Shown here piece by piece: positions 47,160-59,411 of a DNA stretch of 64,000 bases (the stretch's first letter is position 1; the number at the start of each line of letters is the position of its first letter). A program made the position numbers and the translations under genes. The DNA is from Linnemannia elongata (taxonomy: Eukaryota > Mortierellomycota > Mortierellomycetes > Mortierellales > Mortierellaceae), in assembly GCA_036320915.1 (NCBI GenBank), contig JAXBDG010000001.1, forward strand, positions 1,054,001-1,118,000, given 5' to 3'. The notes below the pieces were generated by a model. That model saw nothing but the letters and a program-made list of their open reading frames with translations, made no database searches and had not been told where the DNA came from.

Positions 47160-48012
47160 GCTGCATTGATGGATTAACAGGACCCCACCGACTCCTTCTT
47201 TGTCGCATACAAACAGGCAGGGATGGTACGGATGGAAGTCTGTCAAGTTTCGCTAGTAAGGAGCAGGATAAATCAAAATCATGGGAGTCGAGGAGTAGTA
47301 ATAATTGACCAGGAGAAATACCGATGAGGCGACTCTACACTTTGAAATAAATGTTTGTGTGGTGTTAATGATGCTCGATGTGATTTCCGCGAGGATCACA
47401 TGAATTGCTATCATGCATGCAAAAATTTGATCTGTGGGTGTGGAGAAAAACCATTGACCCGAGGATAAGAATAAGCCGCCACCAAAACAAGCGATCGGAT
47501 ATCGTGCAGGGCAATAGTACGAAAAGCCACGTCGTCTATTTGAACGACGTTTCTTTCTCTCCCTCTTTTTGTCGATCCACTTAAGCCCGCCTTGTAGAGT
47601 GGAATGAACCAGAAACAAAAAAAAAAGGAACCATTATCCACATTGTCCTTTTAACACGTGTAGAAGGGCATCTCCCCGATCGCTCACCCTTTTTTTTTTT
47701 TTTTTTCTTTTTTCTTTTTTCTTTTTGCTGAGGAAAAAAATTGCCTTTTTCGATACACCTTTGAACTCTCTTCCATTCCTTTCCGCAGGAGCTCGTTGTT
47801 CTTTTTGTTCTGTTCACACCGTGGAACAAATGAACAACCACCGAACCGTCCACACACACACACACTCACACAATCAGCACGCATGAACTTGGTTTTTTTT
47901 TTTTTTTTTGTTGGGTAACAGAAAAAAAAAGATGCCCCTCTATTATGTATATTTTATGAAATTGGTTAAAGAAAAGAAAAAATAGCAAGCTACCATAAGT
48001 CGCAGCGCAGCT
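47160..48012. other. Convergent intergenic region
   Basis: It lies between the YKT6 (+) and MIX17 (-) stop codons. Contains TTTTTC repeats and poly-T (47691-47725, 47893-47909) and a CA run. No gene is seen. Confidence 0.5.
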
Positions 48013-48686
48013 TTAGTACTGAGCAGACATGGACTGGCAGGCCTTGAGCTGCTCAAGGTACCACTGGCAGGCAGACATGTCGTTGCCGTTGGCCTCGAGG
48101 CACTTTGTGAAGGCCTTGGCGTCAGTCTCGCAGGAGGCGGCGGTGGAGGCAGGGACGGCGGCGTTGTGGTACATGGGCTGCTGGTACTGCTGGTACTGGG
48201 GGGCCTGCTGCTGCTGCTGCTGGGCCTCAGGGGCAGACTCGGACGAGCCGGAGCCGCTGAACATCGACTGTATTTTTGGTATGCAGAGGGTAGGAGGAGG
48301 AGGAAACGGTTAGCCATTGAACTCCTTTTTTCAGGAACACACTTAAATTACTGCTGCAGGGCTGAAAGAGTCGAGGATAGAAAAGGGTGAAAAGTATGTG
48401 TGAGTGAAAAGTGAAAGAGAGAACTTACGGTGATACCGGCACCGATGGTGTGACCGACGGCGGAACCGACGGCAACACCGGCAGCGGTGGTAGCCATCTG
48501 AGCGAACATGCCGGGCTGCTGGGGGGCAGGGTGGGCCATGGCTGAGGGCTGTGCGGGAGGGGCGGTCATTTGTTGGGGAGGAGCCTGGTGAACAGGGGCT
48601 GGGGGAGGGGGGGCCTGGCGGACGGGCATGGTCGAAGCCTTGCGGGTCTGCTGGGCGGGGGCAGCGCGGGAACGTTGACGGGCCAT
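48013..48686 (-). CDS. MIX17: Mix17/CHCHD2-CHCHD10 family twin CX9C protein
   Basis: Minus-strand exons 48686-48429 and 48267-48013 give 170 aa. The basic, Pro/Gln/Ala-rich N-terminus acts as a mitochondrial presequence. The conserved central helix [19 protein letters not shown] is nearly identical to that of human CHCHD2. The C-terminal CHCH domain shows both motifs exactly: [11 protein letters not shown] and [11 protein letters not shown], each with nine residues between the cysteines. These proteins are oxidised by Mia40 in the intermembrane space and influence respiration and cristae organisation. A Gln-rich insert lies between helix and CHCH domain. It is divergently transcribed from the XLF gene, 284 bp away. 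Confidence 0.95.
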
Positions 48687-48970
48687 TTTTTATGTTATAT
48701 GTAGAGGGGTTGAGTGGGGAGGAAGGGAGAAGTGAATGGGAACAAATGTAAATCAGGGGAATGTTCTTAAGACTTGATCGGCTTGATCAAGTCCGAGGTC
48801 AAGGACGGGTTGAAACGTAACAGGTGTTTGGCGATCGTATGTGTTAATAGAGACATTTCTCGGCGAAGCGGGGTTGGTGGCAATATCCAATTTCTTCGTC
48901 TTTTTTGCCACCCTCACCCTTTGCCACCTTACTGCACCTTACTTGTTTCACACCCACTCATTCCTGGCAC
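48687..48970. promoter_or_regulatory. Shared MIX17/XLF promoter
   Basis: Only 284 bp separate the two divergent start codons, so the region presumably serves both genes. No TATA box is obvious. Confidence 0.5.
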
Positions 48971-50893
48971 ATGACGCGACTGACAAGGAAAGACAACGAC
49001 ACATTACGCAAACAAGAATGGCGCCTCTTGTTTGTCCCCGGCTCTGGCACTTCATTAGCATCCTCAGCAGCAGCATCACAGGGGTCTGCATCCCAACCTC
49101 ATTCACAGACCGGAAACATAGTTCCAGAAGAGTACGCTTCCGACACCTTTCTTGTCAAGGCATTCTTCTCAGAGACAGAAAAGTATTATGTTGTCATGCT
49201 CACCAATCTCAAGCAGACTTGGTACGAGAAGCTGGAGCATTATGCTATTCGGGAACGTTCCAAGGTTGGTCTACTGTCTTTCGTTCGCTCCAATACGCGT
49301 CGCCACCATTGGACATGTCTGTCATGTAAGAGCAATTCACCTCACACATACTCATGGCTGTTGTGATATTAGCTCATTCGCAGTTTTGCGTACGAGGAAG
49401 ACACGCAGTTGGAGGCCCTGCTGTTGTCCCTTTCGACTGTCATCTCAACCGCACGTGATGTTCCAGTATCAGGTTCAAAGACGTCCGCCACACCCTCAAA
49501 ACAGATTCTTCAAGGGCGTCACGGAAAGGTAAGAAACTCTTGTTGGACATATCAAAACTAATCGTGACCATGCTGGGTGCTAACATTCACTCTTCAATTA
49601 TGATGAATGATTGCTCTAGTTGTATATGATTGTGGGATTCGAGTTCGGTTTAGCAACAATGTACTGGAAGTTCAAGCTATCGCCCATGATTGCGTCGACC
49701 TCTGATGTGTCCCGTACCCTCGCCCTCAAGACTGCAGCCACGTTTTCTCAGTCACCACTATTTCCGACCAACCTATCTCAATTGATTGACGACGTCAATG
49801 ACGGTGGTTCAGGATCAAATACAAGGACGGATGCGAATGGCGCAAACAAACGTGGACGACGCACGTTTCTCGAGGACAGCGAGGACGAATACGATGACAA
49901 ACAACCACGGGATTTTGCTCCAGAGGACGATGATGACGAGTTGGACGAAGATCAAAGAAATGCGGATGGAGTCTCTGTCTTGTTTGATCACTTGGTCCTG
50001 CCGCTCATCGCACTGAACAACGCTTATCGGAAACAGACCCGAACATTGGAGGCTGTGATCAAGAACAAGGAGAGTGAGGTTGTGGAAGCTTTGGAGATGT
50101 TGGAGCAACATGGGATCGGTTACCATAACCGCAGGAGGGCTACTGAGCGATTCGATAAGACCCTGGTTGATACCAAGCTTCAAGAGGTAACTATTTGCTT
50201 TGACTGACCATTCAAAACAGATACCGCCTCAGCGTTGCTTACTATCGTATTACCAATGCTACTAGGATGTCGAGCAATTGATGATTCCTCAACTCGTAGG
50301 TCCAAAGGAGCTCTTTGCGGATAAGAAAGTGGCTAGTCTATGCACTATTATATCTCGAAATGCAGGCGAACATGGTAAGGTGCCTAGGGACAAGTTGCAA
50401 AGCGCTCTTCAAAACTATATGCACCACAATGGACGCAAACCAACCCTTGTTTTCAAACCGATATGTGAATATAGCAAACCCGTCTCAGTCACTGCTGGAG
50501 AGGAACATGACCTCACAGGAAGCAGGATCGTCGCAGTCCAGTCGGAGAGCTGCTGGTGGAGAGTCCATGTCGCTCTTGAAGGATGTCGGTGCCTCGGTAC
50601 CAACACCAACTGTCATTACAGGTGCAGATCGAAACGCTGGAAATGCCAATGGCGGAGCAAATTCAAAGGCAGGCATTTTCCCTTTGTATTAGACTCGCAT
50701 GTATGAAAGCCATTCGTTCTCGCCTTAAGCTTTCAAGCTCATAAGAATACTGACAACATACCATTTCTACTTTTCATGTCAATAGGCTATCAAAGAAGCA
50801 GAGGAATTGGAAAGAAGACGCGTATTGCAAGAGCAGCTGGACAAGGAGAAGGCCGAGAAGGAACAGAGTCGCAAGAAGAAAAAGCTATTCTAG
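48971..50893 (+). CDS. XLF/NHEJ1 (Nej1) non-homologous end-joining factor
   Basis: Six exons (48971-49264, 49373-49528, 49620-50186, 50266-50374, 50475-50668, 50786-50893) give 475 aa. The head domain shows KQEWRLLFVPG, then FLVKAFFSETEKYYVVMLTN, LKQTWYEKLEHYAIRERSK and YMIVGFEFGLATMYWKFKLS. The stalk is LFDHLVLPLIALNNAYRKQT followed by a long helix. XLF bridges DNA ends with XRCC4-Lig4 and Ku. The tail is disordered and ends EQSRKKKKLF, matching the basic-Leu-Phe Ku-binding motif at the end of XLF proteins. Intron 5 (50669-50785) begins GC rather than GT; it is the only choice found that keeps phase and reaches this tail. An acidic insert (about 205-255) sits between head and stalk. Longer than human XLF (299 aa). 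Confidence 0.88.
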
Positions 50894-51089
50894 TCTAGCA
50901 TCTAGCATAGATACAAATAGAAAATCAATACGCAATTTTATGAACAGGACTCTATACCCTTAAGGCGTTTGAGTTCGGGATCTGATCACCAACTTCGTCT
51001 TTTGACGGTCGCCCATGGCTACTCCTTCACTTCTTTCGCCTCACACTCATTCTTCCTTCTCTCTCACCCTACAACAAAACAATTACATT

Positions 51090-51611
51090 ATGTCCCTCCG
51101 CAGTCTTATTCCTTTGGCCCGTATGGCCACCCGCACCACTGCCACTCCTCGCATTGCCTCGATGACTCACCTCCGGTTCAACAGCACTGTTGTCTCTTCC
51201 ACCCCACCTGCTTCACTCAACGAGGGCGAGAAGCACCTCTACTCCAAGCTCTTTGAAAAGTTCCAGCCCACCAAGCTTATCGTCGAAGATATCTCTGGTA
51301 AATTCAAAAGGAAAAAATGGAGGCAATGATGGCTACATACAGCGTTAATGCTCGCCCCCCCCCCCCCCCCCCCCCTCCTCCCGTTATTATTTTTACAGCA
51401 ACAGTTATCGAACTTCTTTGTCTGACAAATCCGACCATTTGGAACACTATTTTAAATAGGTGGATGCGGATCGATGTACCAGGTCGAGGTTGTGAGCTCG
51501 GCATTCAAGGATTTGAACATGGTCAAGCAGCACCGTCTTGTCAACGAGACCTTGAAGGAGGAGATCAAGGGGATGCATGGAATTCGCTTGACTACCAAGG
51601 CTACCGCCTAA
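51090..51611 (+). CDS. BOL3: BolA-like protein 3, mitochondrial
   Basis: Exons 51090-51297 and 51460-51611 give 119 aa. The N-terminal 40 residues are Arg/Ser/Thr-rich without acids (MSLRSLIPLARMATRT), a mitochondrial targeting sequence. The BolA fold follows (EKHLYSKLFEKFQPTKLIVE, then GGCGSMYQVEVVSSAFKDLN, then QHRLVNETLKEEI), including the Cys of the GGCGxMY loop typical of BOLA3 and the conserved His-Arg. Bol3 works with Nfu1 and Grx5 to pass 4Fe-4S clusters to lipoyl synthase and succinate dehydrogenase. An in-frame upstream ATG at 51015 exists, but the 51090 start gives the usual length. The intron contains a 21-nt poly-C (51355-51375). Confidence 0.95.
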
Positions 51612-52137
51612 GACTGTACACATACGCCCTCACTCTTCACTCCTCTTCTAGTAATAATAAATAATTAGAACATAGACACATTCACACATGCGGGAGGGAG
51701 AATGAGGAACCCGTTTAGGTTGCCGAAGGATTGAGTAACGTTTCTGAAAGTTTGCGTTCGTACAGAGGGTACATAAAAGAGATATGGCAACCTACAAAAG
51801 ATTGTCACGTTCCAAGGCATCAGAGTAACCAGCAACTTCAGCGTTTTGGACTGTACGTATGATGACCTCGTGCATGATATTGAAATTCCACAACTGTACA
51901 AGGTAGTATAGGTGGTAGGAAGGTCTGTAGTCCGTTGAAGGCAGAGCGAAGTACAGGGAAAGAGTCAAAGGCGACCAAAAGTCAAAGGCGACAAGAAGCT
52001 CATCGCAGTAAAGCCTAAGAACTGTGCTCGTGGGGAGTGAGCACTCGACGTGAGTTCTTCAACCATGCCTTGATCAAGGACTACTGTAAATAAGATTAAA
52101 TTTGAGGTTCGAAAGGCTACGAATCTAGACTGTCTGA
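51612..52137. other. Convergent intergenic region
   Basis: It lies between BOL3 (+) and the ITFG2-like gene (-). AATAAA at 51656-51661 serves BOL3 plausibly. No gene is recognised. Confidence 0.5.
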
Positions 52138-55100
52138 TTAAAGGTCTTGGCCATGCCCTGGCCGGTTCCTGATCCGTCTGATGGCATCATGGTCGTCGTC
52201 CCAATTACTCCGGGAGGATCCAGAACTGACTTTCACAGACGGTGTACTTGTAGTCGTCGTCGTCGTCGTTGTTGTTGTCGCTGTCGATGTCGATGTCGTC
52301 TGTGTAGGTGTAGGCGTAGGCGCAGTAGGCGTCAAATCGGCGCCGTGTCCAGAAGACGGCGGGTTTGAAACTCGACGGCTGACTGAACTCTGGACACTGG
52401 CGCCACTGTTGGCTCTCGAGAGCCCCACCGGTCGATTCTGAGACGATGATGATGACGATGTCTTGGACTTCTCTTTCTCACGCTCTCGTTGACGCTGTCT
52501 CTCCTCTTGGTCCTGGTCCTGCTGCTGCAACTCTTCTAGTCGTCGTACTAACGAGTCCGAGACCAAGTGGCCTGTCGATGACGCTGCGGGTGACAGCCCA
52601 TATATCCCGTGGCCACCTTGCTGGCTACCACTAGCGCCGCTCACCATTGCTGCAGTTGCAGCGGCCAAAACTGATGAGATGTCGTTCCCATCATCTAATA
52701 GGCTGCGATATGTCGATGTCCGTGACCGAATCGATGCTCTGTCGTCCTCGAACCCATGGCTAATATCATGCGGATGTCCAGCGCGGTGAATCGAGGAAGA
52801 CGAGTTGGGCGGGAGTTGGTGTGAATGCGACGTCGAAAAATACTGGTGCTGCACCGACGCGATCGAAGCCGAAGGCGATGTCACAGGGATCGACATGATA
52901 CTGAACCCCTTGAATCCGTTCAGAGCCGGGTTGGACAAAATAGTGTTGGTTGGCACTATTGTAGCTGCCATTGGAGATGACGGTCCTGATCCAAAATCGG
53001 ATGCGTTTGTCGATGAGGTAGTCGAGGACGCCTTGCCGCTGAGACCATGACCAAATCCCTCATGAACTCCTTGGTAACCCTGGTCGTCGTGTCCTCCAAG
53101 ACTACCACTGCTGCTAGGTCGTGTATTGGATGAAAACGAGACATGACCGGAAGAAGAAGTAGGAGCCATGGCGTTCCCGGTGAGGCTGCCAGCCGACCCT
53201 TGCTGCTCCAGTTGTTGTCGCTGATAATGCTGGTTGCTACGAGGCAAAGGCGCCGGCATCAGCTTCACATCGACCCCCTTCGTGCCAGAGCTACGTGAGC
53301 CGCCAGACGTTCGGCTGGTCAAACTTCCGGTTGTTTTCGCTCCTCCCGACTCAGCTCCAGATCCTGATCCGCGATTTGCTCCATCATTAAGGCCTAGTGT
53401 TGCTGATCGCCTAAGAGGACGAGGGGCATCGTCACTATCCACTGTGGAGGACCGTTTCCGACCCTCATCTAAATCTTGACCATCCGAGTCAAACCCATCG
53501 CCGCCATCATCGTCATAATTATCATACACGTCCGGCATAGCCATTGCATGACCGATGGGCTCAGAGGTCGACAGTTGCATCGACGTTTGATTGGGAATAG
53601 AGGACGACAAAAGCGTAATGTCGGGAACGATAACTCCTCCAATGTCCGATCCTGTACTCAAAACTGACTCTGCCCTCGAGCGCCTTCCATCCTGAATGCT
53701 ATTGTGACCAGCACTGTTGGGTCCAGAACTGAGGCCGCTGGAGGCGACGATTTCACGCGTGGGCAAGAGACCAAGTCCAGCATCCAAAAGTCCATGTCCA
53801 GACCGCTGCCGTCTATGGCCTCGTGAGGAAGAAGTCAAAGGTGCTCCTTGATTGTAATCATTGTCAGAATGGCGCGAGCTTCTTCCGACTGCAACTGCGT
53901 TTCCTGCCGCAATGGAGCTAGTACTTTGTCCTGACCGATTGGAGGGCGATAAGAGGTTCTTGGCAAGTATGAATACAGAACCGTCAAGACTAGGGCTGGG
54001 CTCCGCGATGCTACCTTGTTGCTGGCCATAGAATCGTCCGGGAGAAGGAATAGGCGATATTGTTGATGGTGTGTAGACACCCTGAATGTCCTCCTCGTCA
54101 TTCTCCTCGTTGTTCCGTGACTGACTGTAGGCTTGCTCCGCTGTCAACTCGGAACCATCATCCAGCTCACGTTGGTCCTCATCATCACCCACACTCTTCC
54201 GTGAGAAATGATCAAACTCCATGAGGTGGTCACCGTCCGTTTCCCCAGTCCCATCCTCCGACGGTGCCGGCTCATTCTCAGCCTCCTCCTCCTCCTCCTC
54301 TTCGGAATCATCGTCCCGATCATGTGGTACTGAGAGACGAGACTTTGCCGCCGCCATCTTGCGACCCATAACGCCGAGAGGTCGACTCCGTGGAACACCT
54401 ACTGGACGATGTGTACGTAGAGACTTGCCAACCCGCGTTTCCAAGGCCTTTCCTTTGCTCAACACCGGTGCGCCTAAAAGTGGATGACCCCCTTGAACAA
54501 TCGTGCTTGGACTGCTCCCACTACCACTGCCGCTACTACTGCTTCCACTGCTCTGCGATGACCGAGAAAGACGTCCTCCGTTTCCGAGATCCTTAAGGCT
54601 GAACCGCTTTATGATGTTGGTCAAGGAGGCTGTTGAACCGGTTGCAGCGTAAGGACTACTTTTGTGGCCCTTTGAGAACTGGCTGGATGAGGCTGATGGC
54701 GAGGTCGGAGACTTCATAGGCGGGGTGATCTCTCCTTGATAGTGAGAAAGGACGTCCTTGATCAATAATGATGGCCTTCGTTTAGGGTTGTGTTCCATCT
54801 TGGGCGGTGGAGAAGAGGCGGGAGATACTGGTGAATGTGGCGATCTTAAAAGATCCGACGGTTGCTGGGATTGGGTATATTGAGAGGACAACGTGCTAGA
54901 GTCGCCTTGTATTTCCTGCAAAGAGAACTGCTCGCGTGTTCCAGAGATAGCTCTCCCTTGTGAGCGTTGTTGAAGGTTGGATTGTAGTGGGTCAGACCCT
55001 TCGGAGGTGTCAATGGTGAGAACGTGAGGCGGGCGGCGCAATCGCGGGTCCGGATACGCAGGCGACCCTCCGGCGCTAGTTGCGAGTGATTCAGCAGGAG

Positions 55101-58100
55101 TAGTCTGAGCCAACGCCCTGTGCTTCGCCTCTTCTTTCTCCTCCTTCTTCGCCTCTGCTTCAAAGAACGCAGCCATTTTGGCTCGCTCCATAATAGCCAG
55201 TCGCTTCAGCCGTTGGAATTCATCCTCATAGCGATTGACATCGTACAGAGAGTCATGAATAAAACTCCTCATGTCTTGTTCAGTCCAAGTCAAAGCGGGT
55301 GGGATCTTGTTGTCTGAGGGAGCAGGTGTTGGCGCTGTCGTCTCATTTTCATCATTCTGCTTTTCTTCCTCTGATCCATGAATGGTTGCCTTCGCTAATG
55401 AAACCTCATTCTGCTCTGAGTACATCTTTTGACTTGTGCGAACCTACATTGTCAAAGAAGTCGATTAGCTACAAATTGGCTTAGTAAAAGAAGACCTATG
55501 CGCATATGTCATAAACATTCAACTCACCAGCGAGGCATCCGCTTTTAAAATATCCTGGAATTTCACTGAAGGTTCCGTTTGTATGTACAAGTTGTAGTAG
55601 ACGTAGATATTGTCCTCAAAGTCCACGTAGAACAAACAAGGCTCGTTTCGACCAGGCGTCACAGCATATTGACCTATGTCGCAAGAAGGTACAATGTGAG
55701 CAATGGGCTTCATTGGTAGCAAACATCAACGGTACACTTAAGCTCAGAACGGCACATATTATTACCTGCTCCAAAGGCACAGACACGAGCATCGAAGTCA
55801 TACTGTGCAGTGTTGAACTCCTGATCGATAAAAAACGTAATGCCGCTCCATGAACAGCCTACAAACATGTCGTTCTTCTGGAACCTTGATCCATATGGCT
55901 CTGAGATCAGTAGTGAAGGCGCAGAAGTCCTTGGTTTCCTCGACTTGGATCGTTCACGTCGGCGGGCATTGTCGCGGCCATCATCACCGTACTCTCCATG
56001 ATCAGCCAGCGTCTCACCCTCTTCGCTGTCGAGGTATCCGGCCTCGTCGTCGTCGTCGTCGTCTTCACGATCAGAATAAATTTCGTCCGCATATCGACTG
56101 CTGGTCCTGCCATAACTCGGACGAGGTTTTCTCGGTTCCTGCGCATTCCGCTCCAAAAACTCCTGGCCAAAGTTGAGTTTAGAGAACCCAAAAATCTTGT
56201 GAGTTGAATCAAGGTCGTGAACCTTGACTGTGTTGCTCTCGAGATCGTGCAATGCAAACGCGCCTAAAAGCCAGGAGGGAAGAACTATTAGAACTCGCAT
56301 TCGTATATCAATTATTTCGTACAATAAATTGCTTTGATATAGAGAACCATACCATCCATGGACATCAGCCCAATAATATCCTTCTTTTGTCCGTCAACAT
56401 AGTGGGTACCACACACGATATCGGTAGCCACATCGCCGCTTCCGGCCCCACGAGTCGGAGTATCCGGTCCTGACACATTCAAGGAGTTTGATGGACTCCT
56501 CTGGATCTGAGAGATAGGCTCCGACATGTTTCCTGCGTGATCCACCATCACAAACTTGAGTCCGGGTTGGGCGACGAGAAGAATCGGCAGTCCAGAATGT
56601 GTGTCTTTGGTGACTGATAGGCAGTGGATCTACAACAACAAAAGCACAATTGTTAGCGAACATATATAATACAAGGCATCAACTTTGACAACATAAAATG
56701 AACCCCCTCATTACCTGTCCATCCAGTGCCCATCTCTTCTTCTCCGCAAGTGTTAAGTGTACCGAAGGGTCATTGCCATCTTGCGCCTCAGACTGGCCTT
56801 GACCAGAGCCAGGACCGACCCCCGCGCCAGATGGTCCACCGTTATACTGTCGTCCAACAGAAGACATTGAAGGGTAATGAATCACCGTTTCGCGTCTATC
56901 TTCTGAAGGCGAAAGAAGTCCACTGCTGTCCAATGTCGACACGCTGCTTGTCCGACTGAGAAGCTTCACCAAATTCAAGGGTTGGTTCTGAGGATGAGTA
57001 AGTCCTGTAGGCGAAGCAGTCTTTCCGGATTGAAGGGCGTATGAATGCAATATACGATCCGTTCTCGCCAAAACAAGCTCGTTCAGTCCATCGCCATCTA
57101 AACAATTATTTGCAAAGGGGTGTTAGTTAGCATTGAGACTTCATTTTCGCCAGCTCGCAGCGAGAATTGCAAGAAGTAATTATACGTACCAATATCAGCA
57201 ATGTGTGCGCGGTTAATGTTGACAGGGACTGGAAGGATCAAATTTGCTCGCTCAAGCACTCGCCGACCTCCAATGTGGCGCACCTGAGTTTTCCCAAATG
57301 TACTGTGTCGGGCACTCGTAGAGTGCCTTTTTGAATTCGCGTCTTTTCCTGAGGATAGCGGGGTGGTATTTGTTGGCATGTGTTGTGGTTTGAGATGAGG
57401 CGTTCCTGTGGGGGAGTTTGCTGCACTGCTTCCTCCAATAGACCGAGGGCCGTGACTAGGCACAATGGAGCCGTATATCGACGTAGCCGAAGATGTGGGT
57501 GGGGTTCCGATCAGATTTGCTATCACAGCCGATGTCCTCGCTGCTGGTCCAGACCCTGAGTACATCTCTGAGCCGCGTCTCGCTCCCGCTCCGTTTCCTT
57601 GAATACTGCCGACTTGTGAATGAATTGGAGTCGCGCCTGACACATGATGAGATCCAGTGACAGAGGACGATGACGACCCATGCGGTGTATTCTGAGGTGC
57701 CGGTGCTAATGGAGAGGTTCCGTGGTTTGGATGACTAGTAGAGTGACTTCGGTGGGGGTTGTGAATGTCGGGTACTGGTCGTATGTTGGGTGTGGCGGGG
57801 ATATTTGAATGTATGCTTTGTCCAGGTTGGTTGTTGCCGGGCGCCAGTGAGTTCGGGTAAGAACCATGGGCTGGAGTTGAAGAATATATACTGGGAGTGT
57901 TGCGAGATCCTGGTCCTGCCAACACTCCCGCTGGCAACTGGGCGGTACCAGTCGACGACTGATGTCCGTGCTCATTATCCAGTCCTGCAATGTCAAAGAT
58001 ATGACAGAGTCCCTCTGCACTCAGCACGACAATCGAGTTCTTTCCACAATTCCTAATATCGCCAATAGCCACCGCAGTAATCTAGAAGACGATCATTACT

Positions 58101-58491
58101 TGGCGTTAGTTATTCTGGCTGTTACCCCCATGATACGAATAAAGCGCTTGTAAGTCTTCCAATGTACATACCGTGCCGAGTCCTTTGCAAGTGAGCCAGG
58201 GTAAGCCTTCTGGATTGTTTCCTTTGAAGATGAAGAGTTCCCCAACCAAGTTTCCAATCACAAACGCGTTGTCCTATATCGACGTATTTGATGAATGTCC
58301 TGGGTGTTAGCGGATACTCCTTGTCCGTGGAACGGGCAAAGCACCTTATTTTTGAGCTCAGCGAGGACACAGTCTTTGATGCTTACGCCGTGACCATCGA
58401 CATCTCCGATGGCGAATGCAGTGGGTGAGATGTTGCCGCTGACATGCCACCGCAACTTTTGGACGAGGGACACCTGGCGTGCTGTGGGCAT
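52138..58491 (-). CDS. ITFG2-like (KICSTOR subunit) FG-GAP beta-propeller protein
   Basis: Eight minus-strand exons (58491-58387, 58273-58172, 58081-57190, 57097-56715, 56629-56353, 56263-55766, 55673-55528, 55443-52138) give 1902 aa, all GT-AG and in phase. Landmarks shared with human ITFG2, in order: SPTAFAIGDVDG, LPWLTCKGLGT, NSIVVLSAEGLCHIFD, HIADIDGDGLNELVLARTDR, KRRWALDGQ, IHCLSVTKD, FVGCSWSGITFFIDQ, ARVCAFGAGQYA and EPCLFYVDFEDNIYVYYNLY. In animals ITFG2 joins KPTN, SZT2 and KICS2 to recruit GATOR1 to lysosomes, restraining TORC1. The propeller (about residues 1-800) is expanded by Ser/Gly/His-rich insertions in exons 3 and 6. The last exon adds about 1100 residues of disordered, Ser-rich sequence with a short coiled coil (EFQRLKRLAIMERAKMAAFF). 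Function in fungi is inferred. Confidence 0.86.
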
Positions 58492-59411
58492 CGTTTGAAC
58501 CGAGAAGGCGGTTGAGAGGGCGAGTTTTCAATGGGTAATGAAAGTTTGGAGAACGGGTTTGAAAACAGCGCTCAAATGTCTTTATATATGAATACGTCAC
58601 GTGACAAGCGCCACCACTGCGGGGATGCACCGCGCTCCCACTGTAGTCCCTTCAGGAAGATATCCAGGACAAATATCCCTGTAGCATGTAACAAATAGAT
58701 CAATTCTTGACAACGAAAACATTATCTGCAAGGCAATCTGGACCAGAACTTTCTAGTTTTTGTTAGTCAGTGAACTAATTGCTTCTGGATAGAAAGTGCC
58801 TTCTTAAGCCTCTCAGAGGGAAGGCCAACCCCTTTCATGGATTTGCTTGAGAGCACGAATCTAGTCTCGACTCGTCGAAAACATTTCTTAAGGGGATGCT
58901 ACTGAAAGGACCAGCTCCCCAACGTCACTGCCGAAATCTCCCAAGTGAGGAGTTTTTTTTGATACACCCCCACTGGCCAGGACAAGAAAAGAAAATCTCA
59001 TACAAAAAACCAAAAAGACGACCAAAAACAACAACTCCCTCCCTCTTCGCCATCGCTGCCATCTGGAGGGCATAATAGCTACGGATCCTATTCATCATCA
59101 TCCCTCCGACCTTAATCCATTATTTGAGGTCTCACTCTTCTCATTATTCCTCTCTTAATGACCCATCCCTGAATCCGCACTCATCCCTTCGTTATTCCAA
59201 GCTGAAAAACCTCCATCACTTCTTTTTTTTTCTTTGCGCCCCACTCCCACTCACTCACTCTCTCTCCTCCCCTCCACCCCAAAAATCTTTTTTCTCTTGG
59301 CTTCTTTTTTTTCCATTTGACCGATCACGTACACCACATTTACGTACACAACACGTATCACATCCATCAGAACCCCCTCAGTGCACACCTCCAGAACACA
59401 CACAGACAACC
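58492..59411. promoter_or_regulatory. Divergent ITFG2/EPL1 promoter region
   Basis: It holds a palindromic GTCACGTGAC at 58596-58605, 105 bp upstream of the ITFG2-like start codon. A pyrimidine-rich leader lies before EPL1 (about 59215-59320). No gene is seen. Confidence 0.5.
58596..58605. promoter_or_regulatory. Palindromic E-box GTCACGTGAC
   Basis: It is identical to the CLEAR element bound by TFEB/MiT factors in animals, and contains the TCACGTGA core bound by Cbf1 in fungi. Its position close to the start of a lysosomal TORC1-pathway gene suggests function, but occupancy is unknown. Confidence 0.5.

Noticed and set aside
50315..50692. Second, overlapping gene in another frame within XLF
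   Set aside because: The frame switch is explained by the intron 50375-50474; together the parts form one XLF C-terminus.
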